A DNA stretch of 64,000 nt from Winogradskyella sp046545555 (GTDB taxonomy: Bacteria; Bacteroidota; Bacteroidia; Flavobacteriales; Flavobacteriaceae), in contig NZ_JBHZTH010000001.1 in the NCBI RefSeq assembly GCF_046545555.1, positions 1,240,001-1,304,000 of the forward strand, read 5' to 3'. Shown one piece after another: positions 1 through 9,177 of this stretch. A model generated the notes under the pieces. That model did not search any database. It was given only the letters and a program-made list of their open reading frames with translations, and was not told the DNA's origin. Made by a program: the position numbers and the translations under genes. How positions within the stretch are numbered: the first letter of the stretch is position 1; the number at the start of each line of letters is the position of its first letter.

Positions 1-215
1 TACCAACTATCATTAATTATAAAGTGATTAATAAGTTGTGTCTTTCCGGGACGACCAGAAGTTTTTGCTAAACTTTTGCGATCTGTTAGCATATTAATCA
101 AAGACGATTTGCCGACATTACTTCGTCCTATAAATGCATACTCAGGTAGGTCGTTTTTTGGGCATTTTGCCACTTCAGAATTACTAACAACAAATTCAGC
201 TGATTTTATTTTCAT
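1..215 (-). CDS. engB: Ribosome biogenesis GTP-binding protein EngB/YihA (partial, N-terminal part)
   Basis: This is the N-terminal 71 codons of a P-loop GTPase; the rest lies beyond the left edge. The translation begins MKIKSAEFVVSNSEVAKCP and carries the G1 loop GRSNVGKSS at residues 30-38, followed by a TSGRPGKTQ segment, the switch I region typical of EngB (YihA/YsxC). The family acts in late assembly of the large ribosomal subunit. The hydrolase gene starting downstream ends 62 bases from this start and lies on the same strand, so the two may be co-transcribed. The call is secure; only the 3' extent is unknown. Confidence 0.9.
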   Translation of the reverse strand, partial: MKIKSAEFVVSNSEVAKCPKNDLPEYAFIGRSNVGKSSLINMLTDRKSLAKTSGRPGKTQLINHFIINDSW

Positions 216-277
216 AGGACTTCCTGTGAAGATAGGAATTTTTTAAAGTTATAATATATGCACAGTTTTTAAGAAAA

Positions 278-1042
278 CTAAAGGTCTCTTTTTTTTAACC
301 ATCCATTTAGAATTTTATTAAATTCTTCAGGATGTTCCATCATAGCTGCATGTCCGCATTTATCAATCCAATAAAGGTCGGAGTCTGGTAATAAATCATG
401 AAATTCCGTTGCAACTTCAGGTGGAGTTACGGTATCATTTTTACCCCAAATAATACAGGTTGGTGTATGCATTTTCGGCAAATCACTGGCCATATTATGT
501 CTAATTGCGCTTTTGGCAATTGCTAAAGTTTTTATGAGCTTGTTTCGGTTGTTTACTGTTTCGTATACTTCGTCAACAATTTCTTTTGTGGCTACAGCCG
601 GATCATAGAAAACATCCTGTGCTTTCTTTTTTATAACTTCGTAATCACTGCGCTTTGTGTAGCCGCCTCCCATTGCACTTTCATAAAGGCCAGAGCTACC
701 TGTAATGATTAATCCTTTTACTTTTTTTGGGTATAACTTAGTGTGGTATAAACCTATGTGCCCACCTAATGAGTTGCCTAGCAGAATCACTTCGTCAAAA
801 CCTTTAAATTCTATAAAAGCTTTAAGGTAGTTGGCAAAACTCTTAACGTTTGTTTTGAGCAAAGACATAGTGTAAATAGGGAGTTCTGGTATGATAATCT
901 TATACCCATTAGAACTAAAGTAGTTAGTGACAGCATCAAAATTACTGAGCCCTCCCATTAGTCCATGTAACACAATTATTGGTGTTCCTTCTCCTACTTC
1001 AATATATCTATAATCCTTTTCTTCTTTTAAAAGGTGTGCCAT
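278..1042 (-). CDS. Alpha/beta hydrolase
   Basis: A 254-residue alpha/beta-hydrolase-fold protein. The oxyanion-hole motif HGLMGG lies at residues 26-31, the nucleophile elbow GNSLGG at 89-94 gives Ser91, Asp203 sits in GKNDTVTPP and His231 in CGHAAMMEHP, so the catalytic triad is complete. No signal peptide is visible, which suggests a cytoplasmic enzyme. The substrate cannot be read from the sequence; the family includes esterases, C-C hydrolases and haloperoxidase-like enzymes. It follows engB and is divergent from the dcw cluster, an arrangement I recall as common in flavobacteria. Confidence 0.85.
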   Translation of the reverse strand: MAHLLKEEKDYRYIEVGEGTPIIVLHGLMGGLSNFDAVTNYFSSNGYKIIIPELPIYTMSLLKTNVKSFANYLKAFIEFKGFDEVILLGNSLGGHIGLYHTKLYPKKVKGLIITGSSGLYESAMGGGYTKRSDYEVIKKKAQDVFYDPAVATKEIVDEVYETVNNRNKLIKTLAIAKSAIRHNMASDLPKMHTPTCIIWGKNDTVTPPEVATEFHDLLPDSDLYWIDKCGHAAMMEHPEEFNKILNGWLKKRDL

Positions 1043-1249
1043 CTACAGGTTAGTGCTTTAGTGTTAAAAATCAAATATAACTAAATCCTTTTGAATATAA
1101 ATAGATCTGTGATTTTTCGATTTTTCAAAATATCATTTTAGAGAAACTACTTGTTAATAATTCCCACTTTGAAGGTTCCACGTTGAATATTGATTCTATT
1201 GAGTTTGTATACATATTCCAAAATATAAAGACAAAACTTATTAACAAAT

Positions 1250-1319
1250 GTGGGGGTAAGTGGTAAAATGTGGTAATTTTTTCAATATATTTGAATCTTA
1301 ATCGTTTAAGTGGTAAACC
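1250..1319 (+). promoter_or_regulatory. Phased GTGG repeats: probable MraZ operator boxes
   Basis: Four copies of a GTGG box start at 1250, 1260, 1270 and 1310: GTGGGGGTAA, GTGGTAAAAT, GTGGTAATTT and GTGGTAAACC. The first three are contiguous with an exact 10-bp period and the fourth is 40 bp further, on the same helical face. MraZ of other bacteria binds direct TGGG-type repeats with 10-bp spacing upstream of its own gene. The boxes cover the region upstream of a TATATTTG -7 element and part of the leader, so autorepression is the natural inference. Confidence 0.75.
1286..1293 (+). promoter_or_regulatory. Probable -7 element of the dcw operon promoter
   Basis: TATATTTG matches the Bacteroidota -7 consensus TAnnTTTG exactly. 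No good TTTG is seen at the -33 position, where the GTGG boxes lie instead. Transcription would begin near 1300, leaving a leader of about 27 bases before the proposed TTG start of mraZ. Confidence 0.5.
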
Positions 1320-1326
1320 GAGTCTG

Positions 1327-1797
1327 TTGAATTCATTTATAGGAACATACGAGTGTAAAGCTGATGCCAAAGGAAGGCTAATGATTCCGGCTGTTTTAAA
1401 GAAACAGTTGGCTGGTGCTTTGCAAGACGGGTTTGTATTGAAGCGAGCTGTTTTTCAACCGTGTTTGGAGCTTTACTCAATGACCGAATGGAATGCTATG
1501 ATGTCTAAGGTTAATAAGCTTAATCGGTTTAAGAAGAAGAATAACGATTTCATTAGGCGTTTTACTGCTGGGGTAAAAATGGTTGAGGTTGATAGTGCTG
1601 GTCGTCTTTTAATCCCTAAAGATTTAATCAGTTTTTCAGGTATTTCTAAACAAGTTGTCTTAGCCTCTGCAGTTAATATAATTGAAGTTTGGGATAAGGA
1701 TAAGTACGAACAAGCTATTGATGATGCTGCTTCAGATTTTGCTGATTTGGCAGAGGAGGTAATGGGACAAGAGGATAATGATGATGGGATATCATAA
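1327..1797 (+). CDS. mraZ: Transcriptional regulator MraZ
   Basis: A 156-residue protein with two AbrB-like MraZ repeats: FIGTYECKADAKGRLMIP near the start and KMVEVDSAGRLLIPKDL in the second half. MraZ is a DNA-binding repressor of the dcw operon. An open frame extends up to a GTG at 1270, but that codon lies inside the third GTGG box and upstream of the -7 element, so I choose TTG at 1327, giving M-NSFIGTYECKADAKG, where the family normally starts. It is the first gene of the cluster and overlaps rsmH by 20 bases. Confidence 0.88.
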   Translation: MNSFIGTYECKADAKGRLMIPAVLKKQLAGALQDGFVLKRAVFQPCLELYSMTEWNAMMSKVNKLNRFKKKNNDFIRRFTAGVKMVEVDSAGRLLIPKDLISFSGISKQVVLASAVNIIEVWDKDKYEQAIDDAASDFADLAEEVMGQEDNDDGIS

Positions 1798-2680
1798 TGC
1801 GGTTTTACTCAAAGAAACAGTAGATGGTTTAGATATAAAGCCAGATGGTATTTATGTAGATGTTACTTTCGGAGGAGGTGGTCATAGTAAAGAAATTTTA
1901 TCTAGGCTAGGTGCAAATGGAAGGCTGTATGCTTTTGACCAGGATAAAGATGCCTTAGCTAATAGTATTGAAGACGATAGATTTGTTCTCATCAATGAGA
2001 ATTTTAGATATATAAAGAGGTTCTTAAGATTTTATGGTGTTAAAGAGGTTGATGGGGTTTTAGCTGATTTTGGCGTGTCATCGCATCAGTTTGATGTCGC
2101 GGAACGAGGGTTTTCTACACGTTTTGAGGCGGATCTAGATATGCGAATGAATAGAGATAATAAATTGTCTGCTTTTGACGTGATTAATAACTATGATGAA
2201 GAACGGTTGAGAGTTGTTTTGTTTCAGTATGGTGAGTTAAGACAATCACCTGCAATGGCTAGAGTAATAGTTGCTGAACGCGCAAAAGAAGATATAAAAA
2301 CAAGTAAGCAGTTGAAGTCAGTGCTAAAGCAATTTTTAAATCATAAAAAAGAGAATAAAGTTTTAGCGCAAATATATCAGGCAATTAGGATTGAAGTAAA
2401 TCAAGAAATTGAAGTATTGAAAGAGTTGTTGCTTCAAACCCCTGAAATTTTAAAAACCAACGGTAGGTTAAGTTTTATATCATACCATTCTTTAGAGGAT
2501 AGGTTGGTGAAACGTTTTATTAGAAATGGACTATTTGAGGGTGAACCAGAACGTGATGTATTTGGAAATTTTGAAGTGCCATTGAAGAAGGTTGGAAGGC
2601 TTATAGTCCCGACGCACGCTGAGATAAAACTTAATAATAGAGCAAGAAGTGCTAAACTTAGAATAGCTAAGAAATTGTAA
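1778..2680 (+). CDS. rsmH: 16S rRNA (cytosine(1402)-N(4))-methyltransferase RsmH
   Basis: A 300-residue class I SAM-dependent methyltransferase that modifies C1402 in the decoding centre of 16S rRNA. The SAM-binding motif DVTFGGGGHS lies at residues 28-37, DGVLADFGVSSHQFD contains the catalytic region and ISYHSLEDRLVKRF is the family's C-terminal signature. Three consecutive ATG codons (1778, 1781, 1784) open the frame; the third gives the usual MxYHNAVLLKE start, so the true start may be 1784. Its position between mraZ and ftsL is conserved in bacteria. Confidence 0.95.
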   Translation: MMMGYHNAVLLKETVDGLDIKPDGIYVDVTFGGGGHSKEILSRLGANGRLYAFDQDKDALANSIEDDRFVLINENFRYIKRFLRFYGVKEVDGVLADFGVSSHQFDVAERGFSTRFEADLDMRMNRDNKLSAFDVINNYDEERLRVVLFQYGELRQSPAMARVIVAERAKEDIKTSKQLKSVLKQFLNHKKENKVLAQIYQAIRIEVNQEIEVLKELLLQTPEILKTNGRLSFISYHSLEDRLVKRFIRNGLFEGEPERDVFGNFEVPLKKVGRLIVPTHAEIKLNNRARSAKLRIAKKL

Positions 2681-2709
2681 AATGAGATTCTGAAGATAAA
2701 GAACCTTAA

Positions 2710-3027
2710 ATGAAGAAAAATATATACGGCATATTACGTGGTAAGTTTTTAATCAGTGATGATTCATTTAAAAATTGGAGAATAATTCTTTTCGTTTCAG
2801 TCCTTGCCGTTATAATGATTGCTAGTTCGCATAGTGCTGATCAAAAAGTACACGACATAGCAAAATTGAGTAATGAAGTTAAGGAGTTGAGGTCCGCTTT
2901 TGTAGATGGACGCTCAAAATTAATGCGATTAAAAATGGAGTCGTCTATAATAAATAAAGTGGCAGAAAAGGGAATAGAAATTTCTGAAATCCCACCTACA
3001 AAAATCAGGGTTAAAGCGTCAAAATAG
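2710..3027 (+). CDS. ftsL: FtsL-like cell division protein
   Basis: A 105-residue bitopic membrane protein with about 22 cytoplasmic residues, one membrane segment (about residues 23-41) and a heptad-like stretch (about 46-85) likely to form a coiled coil. This is the layout of FtsL, which joins FtsB/FtsQ in the divisome and activates FtsWI. Sequence identity within the family is low, so the call rests mainly on topology, size and position between rsmH and the division transpeptidase gene. Confidence 0.8.
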   Translation: MKKNIYGILRGKFLISDDSFKNWRIILFVSVLAVIMIASSHSADQKVHDIAKLSNEVKELRSAFVDGRSKLMRLKMESSIINKVAEKGIEISEIPPTKIRVKASK

Positions 3028-3071
3028 AAATTTTGTAGCTCTGACAATGAATTTTAAATTTAAATCAAACT

Positions 3072-5087
3072 TTGGCAACAACTGAAAATAACATATTAAA
3101 CCGATTGTACTTTGTAGCAGGTTGCATGTTTGTATTCGCCTTAGCTGTGGTTTTTAAATTATGCACTATTCAGTTTATTCAAGGCGAGGAGTATAGAGAA
3201 CTGGCCGAGAAACGAACAGTAAAAGATTTTGATATTGAGCCCAATCGAGGTAATGTTTATTCTGCAGATGGTAGTCTTTTAGCAACATCTATCCCTAAAT
3301 ATGATATTAGAATTGACGCTATTCAAGCTACTAAAGTGGTTTTTGAGGATCATATAGATGCCTTGGCAGATTCTTTAAGTGCGTATAAGGGTAAAAAATC
3401 TAGTTATTATAAAAATAGTATAAGAAAAGCTCGTAAAAATAAGAATAGATATTTTTTGCTAGCAAGAGATATTAGCTATTCGGATTACATAAGAATGCGC
3501 AATTTTCCATTACTTAATAAGGGAGCTATAAAAGGTGGGTTAATTGTAGAACAGACCACAAGGAGAGAACATCCGATGGGTGAAATTGCTTCTCGTTCTA
3601 TTGGTTACGAGAGAATAGATGAGAATAATTATGCAACGAGAGTTGGTATTGATGGTGCATTTGGGGAAAAATATTTGCAAGGACATAAAGGAAAACGTTT
3701 AAAACAAAAAATAGGTAATGGTCAATGGAAGCCAATTGCCGATTTTGATCAGATAGAGCCTAGAGATGGATATGATGTTTACACCACTATAGATGTTAAT
3801 ATACAGGATATTGCTCATCATTCCCTTTTGGGTCAGCTTGAAAAGTATGAAGCTGAACACGGTTGTGTTGTTGTTATGGATGTTAAAACTGGTGAGATTA
3901 GAGCTATTTCTAATTTAGCAAAAACATCAAAAGGTACATATTATGAAAAATTAAACTACGCTGTAGGCGAAAGTCATGAGCCCGGCTCTACTTTTAAGGT
4001 AATGGCAATGATGGCTGCATTAGAGGATAAAGTTATAGATACATCAACCATCATAGATACAAAAAATGGAATTAAATATTTTTATGGAAGGACTATTAGC
4101 GATTCGCATCGCGGAGGTTATGGTAAGATATCAGCTGCAAGAACCTTAGAAGTATCTTCAAATATTGGATTGGCCACTATAGTTGATGACCATTATTCAA
4201 AAAAACCAGAAAAGTTTTTAGATAGATTGGGCAAATGGAAGCTAGATCAACCTTTAGGAGTATCAATAATTGGTGAAGGTAAACCAGATATACCACGACC
4301 AGGCGCTTCTAACTGGAGTAAGAATGCATTGCCTTCAATAGCTTATGGTTATAATCTTACGATGACACCTCTTCAGACTTTAGCCTTTTATAATGCTATA
4401 GCTAACAACGGCGAGTTAATAAAGCCACGATTTATAAGATCTGTAAAATCTTTTGATAAGGATATTGAGATTTTTGAAAAGGAGGTTCTTGTAAATAAAA
4501 TTTGTTCTTCAAAGACATTGTCTGAAATTAAGGATATTCTAAAAAATATTATTATTCGCGGCACAGGTGAGCGCATGTACTCTGAAACATTTTCTATGGC
4601 AGGAAAAACTGGTACTGCAAGAACTGACTACGCTGACTTTGAAGAATGGAAAAAAGACAAAAAATATATTTCATCATTTGCAGGCTACTTTCCGGCTGAT
4701 AATCCTAAGTATTCCTGTATTGTTGTTATACATAAACCTAGTACTGAAGTAGGCTATTATGGGGCAGATGTCTCTGGTCCTGTTTTTAAACGTATTGCTC
4801 AAAAAATTTATACAGATACACCAATTGTAGATGAGGTAAAATCTGTAGATTTTAAAAATACCTTGGTGAATAAGGATTTTGAAAACTACTTTGAAAATGC
4901 TCGTAAATACAAGGAGTTAATGCCAAGCGTAATAGGTATGCCAGCAATGGATGCAATTGCATTGCTCGAAAACCTTCAGGTTAATGTTAAGGTGAAATTA
5001 AATGGAAACGGAACCATTAAAAAACAATCTGTTGATAGACATAAGAAATTAGAGCCTAACCAAACAATTGTTTTAGACGCCTCATGA
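3072..5087 (+). CDS. ftsI: Division-type class B penicillin-binding protein with C-terminal PASTA domain
   Basis: A 671-residue septal peptidoglycan transpeptidase. It has an N-terminal membrane anchor (about 13-34), a PBP dimerisation domain, and a transpeptidase domain with catalytic motif STFK at residues 306-309 (nucleophile Ser306), SSN at 362-364 and KTGT at 512-515. Residues of about 610-671 (ELMPSVIGMPAMDAIALLE) form a PASTA module, unusual in proteobacterial FtsI. The frame opens with TTG at 3072; the preceding in-frame stop at 3048 leaves no ATG alternative. The last four bases overlap murE. Confidence 0.93.
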   Translation: MATTENNILNRLYFVAGCMFVFALAVVFKLCTIQFIQGEEYRELAEKRTVKDFDIEPNRGNVYSADGSLLATSIPKYDIRIDAIQATKVVFEDHIDALADSLSAYKGKKSSYYKNSIRKARKNKNRYFLLARDISYSDYIRMRNFPLLNKGAIKGGLIVEQTTRREHPMGEIASRSIGYERIDENNYATRVGIDGAFGEKYLQGHKGKRLKQKIGNGQWKPIADFDQIEPRDGYDVYTTIDVNIQDIAHHSLLGQLEKYEAEHGCVVVMDVKTGEIRAISNLAKTSKGTYYEKLNYAVGESHEPGSTFKVMAMMAALEDKVIDTSTIIDTKNGIKYFYGRTISDSHRGGYGKISAARTLEVSSNIGLATIVDDHYSKKPEKFLDRLGKWKLDQPLGVSIIGEGKPDIPRPGASNWSKNALPSIAYGYNLTMTPLQTLAFYNAIANNGELIKPRFIRSVKSFDKDIEIFEKEVLVNKICSSKTLSEIKDILKNIIIRGTGERMYSETFSMAGKTGTARTDYADFEEWKKDKKYISSFAGYFPADNPKYSCIVVIHKPSTEVGYYGADVSGPVFKRIAQKIYTDTPIVDEVKSVDFKNTLVNKDFENYFENARKYKELMPSVIGMPAMDAIALLENLQVNVKVKLNGNGTIKKQSVDRHKKLEPNQTIVLDAS

Positions 5088-6547
5088 TGGTTTTAAGAGA
5101 CATATTGTATAAGGTTACTATTAATGCAGTTGTTGGCAGCACGACTTTGAAAGTTAATAAAATTGAATTTGATTCAAGGAAGATAAAAACTCAAGATGTT
5201 TTTGTTGCAATTTCTGGTACAATAACCGATGGACATAGATATATTGAGAGTGTTGTTGAGGCGGGAGCAATAGCGATAATTTGTGAGGTGCTTCCTAAAG
5301 TGCTAAAAGATGGTGTTACCTATATAGAGGTTGCGAACTCTAATCAAGCCTTAGCTTTTATGGCAGCAAATTATTACCAGCATCCTTCCTTAAATCTAAA
5401 ACTTATTGGAGTTACAGGAACCAATGGTAAAACTACTGTAACAAGTCTGTTGTATCAACTTTTTAAAAAAGCGGGCTATAAGGTTGGTTTACTATCTACA
5501 GTAAAAATAATGATAGATAATACAACTTATAAAGCAACCCATACTACGCCAGATTCTTTAACAATTAATAAATATCTGAAATTAATGAATGATGAAGGTG
5601 TTGAGTTTTGCTTCATGGAAGTAAGCTCGCACGGCATTCATCAAAGAAGAACAGAAGGGTTAAGATTCGTCGGAGGGATTTTTACAAATCTATCTCATGA
5701 TCATTTAGATTATCACGACACATTCGCTGAATATAGAGATGTTAAAAAATCTTTTTTTGATCATTTGCCTAAAGAAGCTTTTGCATTGTCAAATATAGAT
5801 GATAAAAATGGTTTAGTGATGCTTCAGAATACAAAGGCTAAAACCTATTCCTATGCCCTTAAAACCTATGCTGATTATAGAGCTCAGATTTTAGAGAATC
5901 AATTTGGTGGTTTATTACTAAAGTTAAACGACAACGAGTTATGGACCAAACTTGTAGGAAGCTTTAATGCGTATAATATTTTGGCAATTTATGGAGCGGC
6001 TGAATTATTAGGTCTAGAAAAGCAGGAGGTTTTGAGATTAATCAGTGAGCTCGAAAATGTCTCAGGGCGTTTTCAATACTTTATTTCAAATGAAAACATA
6101 ACGGCAATTGTTGATTATGCACATACGCCAGATGCACTAAAGAATGTTCTCGAGACTATCAATAGTATAAGAACAAAGAATGAAGATTTAATAACAGTTG
6201 TTGGTTGTGGTGGTGATAGAGATAAAACAAAAAGGCCTAAAATGGCTCATATTGCTTCAACTCTCAGTACAAAAGTAATTTTTACGAGTGATAATCCACG
6301 TAGCGAAATACCTGAGCGTATAATTGAAGACATGGAAGAAGGTGTTGAGCCTCAGAACTTTAAAAAGACGTTATCAATAACAGATAGAAAGCAAGCAATT
6401 AAAACAGCATGTCAAATGGCAGATTCTAGAGATATTATTCTAATAGCTGGAAAAGGTCATGAGACCTATCAAGAGATTAAAGGAGAACGATCTGATTTTG
6501 ATGACTATAAAACCGTTCAAGAATTATTAAAACAATTACAAAAATAG
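5084..6547 (+). CDS. murE: UDP-N-acetylmuramoyl-L-alanyl-D-glutamate--2,6-diaminopimelate ligase MurE
   Basis: A 487-residue Mur ligase that adds the third amino acid of the peptidoglycan stem peptide in the cytoplasm. The ATP loop GTNGKT is at residues 112-117 and the C-terminal DNPR motif at 403-406. DNPR is the signature of enzymes that use meso-diaminopimelate rather than lysine, so the cell wall is predicted to be DAP type. The start overlaps the ftsI stop (ATGA), which indicates translational coupling. Confidence 0.95.
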   Translation: MMVLRDILYKVTINAVVGSTTLKVNKIEFDSRKIKTQDVFVAISGTITDGHRYIESVVEAGAIAIICEVLPKVLKDGVTYIEVANSNQALAFMAANYYQHPSLNLKLIGVTGTNGKTTVTSLLYQLFKKAGYKVGLLSTVKIMIDNTTYKATHTTPDSLTINKYLKLMNDEGVEFCFMEVSSHGIHQRRTEGLRFVGGIFTNLSHDHLDYHDTFAEYRDVKKSFFDHLPKEAFALSNIDDKNGLVMLQNTKAKTYSYALKTYADYRAQILENQFGGLLLKLNDNELWTKLVGSFNAYNILAIYGAAELLGLEKQEVLRLISELENVSGRFQYFISNENITAIVDYAHTPDALKNVLETINSIRTKNEDLITVVGCGGDRDKTKRPKMAHIASTLSTKVIFTSDNPRSEIPERIIEDMEEGVEPQNFKKTLSITDRKQAIKTACQMADSRDIILIAGKGHETYQEIKGERSDFDDYKTVQELLKQLQK

Positions 6548-6551
6548 ATAG

Positions 6552-7793
6552 ATGCTGTATTACCTATTTGAATATTTAGAAAAACAATTCCAATTTCCTG
6601 GAGCATCACTTTTTGGGTTTTTAACTTTTAGAGCGGCAATGGCAATTATACTATCGTTGTTAATTTCTACAATATTTGGAAAACGCATAATAAAATTCTT
6701 GCAAAAACAGCAAGTTGGTGAAACTATACGTGATTTAGGTTTGGAAGGGCAAGTTGAGAAAGCTGGCACGCCAACTATGGGAGGAATTATAATTATTCTG
6801 GCCACATTAATTCCTGTACTGCTATTGTCTAAATTAGAAAACATTTATATAATCTTACTTATAATTACGACCTTATGGATGGGAACCATTGGATTTATTG
6901 ATGATTACATCAAAAAATTTAAAAATGATAAGCAAGGATTAAAAGGTAAATTTAAAGTTCTAGGACAGGTTGGTTTAGGGATTATAATTGGTGCTACTTT
7001 ATACTTTCATAAAGATGTTACAATTAAGGAAGAACTGCCTACTGAAGAACAGCGCATTTTATTGGCTGAGAATCCTGATCTGCCAACAGCTCAGTTATTT
7101 GATGTGGCTGAGAAGTCTACAAAAACAACAATTCCTTTTGTAAAGAATAATGAGTTTGACTATTCTGATTTGATTACTTGGATAAACCCAGAGTTAGAAA
7201 AATATGCTTGGATAATATTCATTTTGGTTACCATAATAATTGTGACAGCAGTTTCAAATGGAGCCAATCTAACTGATGGAATAGATGGTTTGGCAGCAGG
7301 AACTTCAGCCATAGTCGTTTTAACTCTAGGGATTTTTGCATGGGTATCTGGCAATATCATATTCTCACAGTACTTAGACATTATGTATATCCCGCAAGTC
7401 GAGGAAATTACAATTTATATAGCAGCCTTTGTAGGTGCTTTAATAGGGTTTTTATGGTACAATGCTTATCCAGCTCAAGTTTTTATGGGTGATACAGGTA
7501 GTTTAACTATAGGTGGAATTATTGCAGTAATAGCTATTGCTGTAAGGAAAGAATGGTTAATTCCAATCCTATGTGGAATATTTTTAGCAGAAAATTTATC
7601 AGTAATGCTTCAAGTAAGTTACTTCAAGTACACCCGAAAAAAATATGGAGAAGGAAGAAGAATTTTTAAAATGTCTCCTTTGCACCACCACTATCAAAAA
7701 TCGGGTTATCATGAAAGTAAAATTGTGACACGATTTTGGATTGTAGGTATTTTGTTAGCCATTATTTCTATAGTGACCCTTAAAATTAGATAA
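6552..7793 (+). CDS. mraY: Phospho-N-acetylmuramoyl-pentapeptide-transferase MraY
   Basis: A polytopic enzyme of 413 residues that moves phospho-MurNAc-pentapeptide onto undecaprenyl phosphate to make lipid I. Seen are the DD pair at 117-118 (GFIDDYIKKF), NLTDGIDGLAAG and the MSPLHHHY motif near the C-terminus. It is about 50 residues longer than the 360-residue E. coli protein; the extra piece is a hydrophilic stretch at about 155-215 between membrane segments. It starts 4 bases after murE and its stop shares a base with murD (TAATG). Confidence 0.95.
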   Translation: MLYYLFEYLEKQFQFPGASLFGFLTFRAAMAIILSLLISTIFGKRIIKFLQKQQVGETIRDLGLEGQVEKAGTPTMGGIIIILATLIPVLLLSKLENIYIILLIITTLWMGTIGFIDDYIKKFKNDKQGLKGKFKVLGQVGLGIIIGATLYFHKDVTIKEELPTEEQRILLAENPDLPTAQLFDVAEKSTKTTIPFVKNNEFDYSDLITWINPELEKYAWIIFILVTIIIVTAVSNGANLTDGIDGLAAGTSAIVVLTLGIFAWVSGNIIFSQYLDIMYIPQVEEITIYIAAFVGALIGFLWYNAYPAQVFMGDTGSLTIGGIIAVIAIAVRKEWLIPILCGIFLAENLSVMLQVSYFKYTRKKYGEGRRIFKMSPLHHHYQKSGYHESKIVTRFWIVGILLAIISIVTLKIR

Positions 7794-9124
7794 TGAAACG
7801 ATTTGTATGCATAGGTGGCGGAGAAAGTGGTGTAGGTGCAGCGTTATTGGCTAAAGCCAAAAACTACGATGTATTTGTTTCTGATAAAGGTGAGATAAAA
7901 AAAAAGTATAAAGACGTTCTTTTAAATAATAAGATTGAATTTGAAGATATGAAGCATACAGAATCAAAAATTCTGAATGCAGATATCATAATGAAAAGTC
8001 CTGGTATACCAGATAAAATTCCTTTAATAAAAGAAATTAGAGAAGCTGGTATTAAAGTAATTTCAGAAATTGAATTTGCTTCTATTTATACCAATGCAAA
8101 TTTGGTTGCAATTACAGGTAGTAATGGTAAAACTATAACGGCAACTTTAACTGATCACATACTTAAACAAGAAATTGACGTTGGTTTAACTGGGAATATT
8201 GGTGAAAGTTTTGCGAAACAAGTTCTCGAAAATGATCATGAGAATTATGTCCTAGAGGTGAGTAGTTTTCAGTTAGATGATATCGAAACCTTTAAGCCAT
8301 TCATAGCTGTTTTAACCAACATCACACCAGATCATTTAGATCGATATAATTATGAGTTTGAAAACTATGTTTCTTCAAAATTCAGAATTATAGAAAATCA
8401 AACTGACGAAGACTATTTCATTTATGATGCGGATGATCCAGTCATTTTAAATTGGCTAGATAATAATTCAATTAAATCCAAAATGTTGCCTTTTTCATTG
8501 ACAAAAGTCATGCATGAGGGAGCTTATTTCGATACTAATAAGATAATAATAACAATAAATAATAACCAAATAATTATGCCAACAGAGAATATAACATTAG
8601 AGGGTAAACATAATATTAAGAATGCAATGGCAGCTTCTACTGTGGCGCATTTGCTTAAAATTAGAAAACAGACTATCCGAGAAAGTTTAGAGAATTTTCA
8701 GGGTGTAGAGCATCGTTTAGAGCATGTGTTAAAGATTAACAAGGTTCAATATATCAACGATTCTAAAGCAACAAATGTAAATGCAACTTATTTTGCTTTA
8801 GAGAGTATGGACGCACCAACTGTTTGGATTGTAGGTGGAGTAGATAAAGGTAATGACTATAATGAGTTGTTTCCTTTCGTAAACGAAAAAGTTAAAGCTA
8901 TTATCTGTCTTGGTGTTGATAATGAAAAATTATTTGAGGCCTTTGGAAATATGGTTGATGTTATTATTGAAACTCAATATATGAGTGAAGCTGTTAAAAT
9001 TGCCTATAAAGTGGCAGATGCAGGTGAAAATGTGCTGCTTTCTCCTGCTTGTGCGAGTTTTGATTTATTTGAAAATTATGAAGACCGTGGTCGACAGTTT
9101 AAGAACGCCGTACGTAATTTGTAG
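7793..9124 (+). CDS. murD: UDP-N-acetylmuramoylalanine--D-glutamate ligase MurD
   Basis: A 443-residue Mur ligase adding D-glutamate to UDP-MurNAc-L-alanine. The ATP loop GSNGKT lies at residues 109-114, followed by LEVSSFQLDD, NITPDHLDRY and a C-terminal domain with INDSKATNVNAT and LLSPACASFDLFENYEDRG, all MurD signatures. It sits between mraY and ftsW; its start codon overlaps the mraY stop by one base. Confidence 0.95.
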   Translation: MKRFVCIGGGESGVGAALLAKAKNYDVFVSDKGEIKKKYKDVLLNNKIEFEDMKHTESKILNADIIMKSPGIPDKIPLIKEIREAGIKVISEIEFASIYTNANLVAITGSNGKTITATLTDHILKQEIDVGLTGNIGESFAKQVLENDHENYVLEVSSFQLDDIETFKPFIAVLTNITPDHLDRYNYEFENYVSSKFRIIENQTDEDYFIYDADDPVILNWLDNNSIKSKMLPFSLTKVMHEGAYFDTNKIIITINNNQIIMPTENITLEGKHNIKNAMAASTVAHLLKIRKQTIRESLENFQGVEHRLEHVLKINKVQYINDSKATNVNATYFALESMDAPTVWIVGGVDKGNDYNELFPFVNEKVKAIICLGVDNEKLFEAFGNMVDVIIETQYMSEAVKIAYKVADAGENVLLSPACASFDLFENYEDRGRQFKNAVRNL

Positions 9125-9177
9125 TAGGGTTTAATAAAGATGAATTAGGGACTCATTGATAAAGTATAAGGTTAAGC

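Noticed and set aside
1270..1326. N-terminal extension of MraZ from GTG at 1270
   Set aside because: The codon lies inside a GTGG box and upstream of the -7 element; family proteins start at the position of TTG 1327.
1125..1370. 81-codon minus-strand frame across the mraZ promoter
   Set aside because: It covers the operator repeats and the start of mraZ on the opposite strand and has no recognisable domain.
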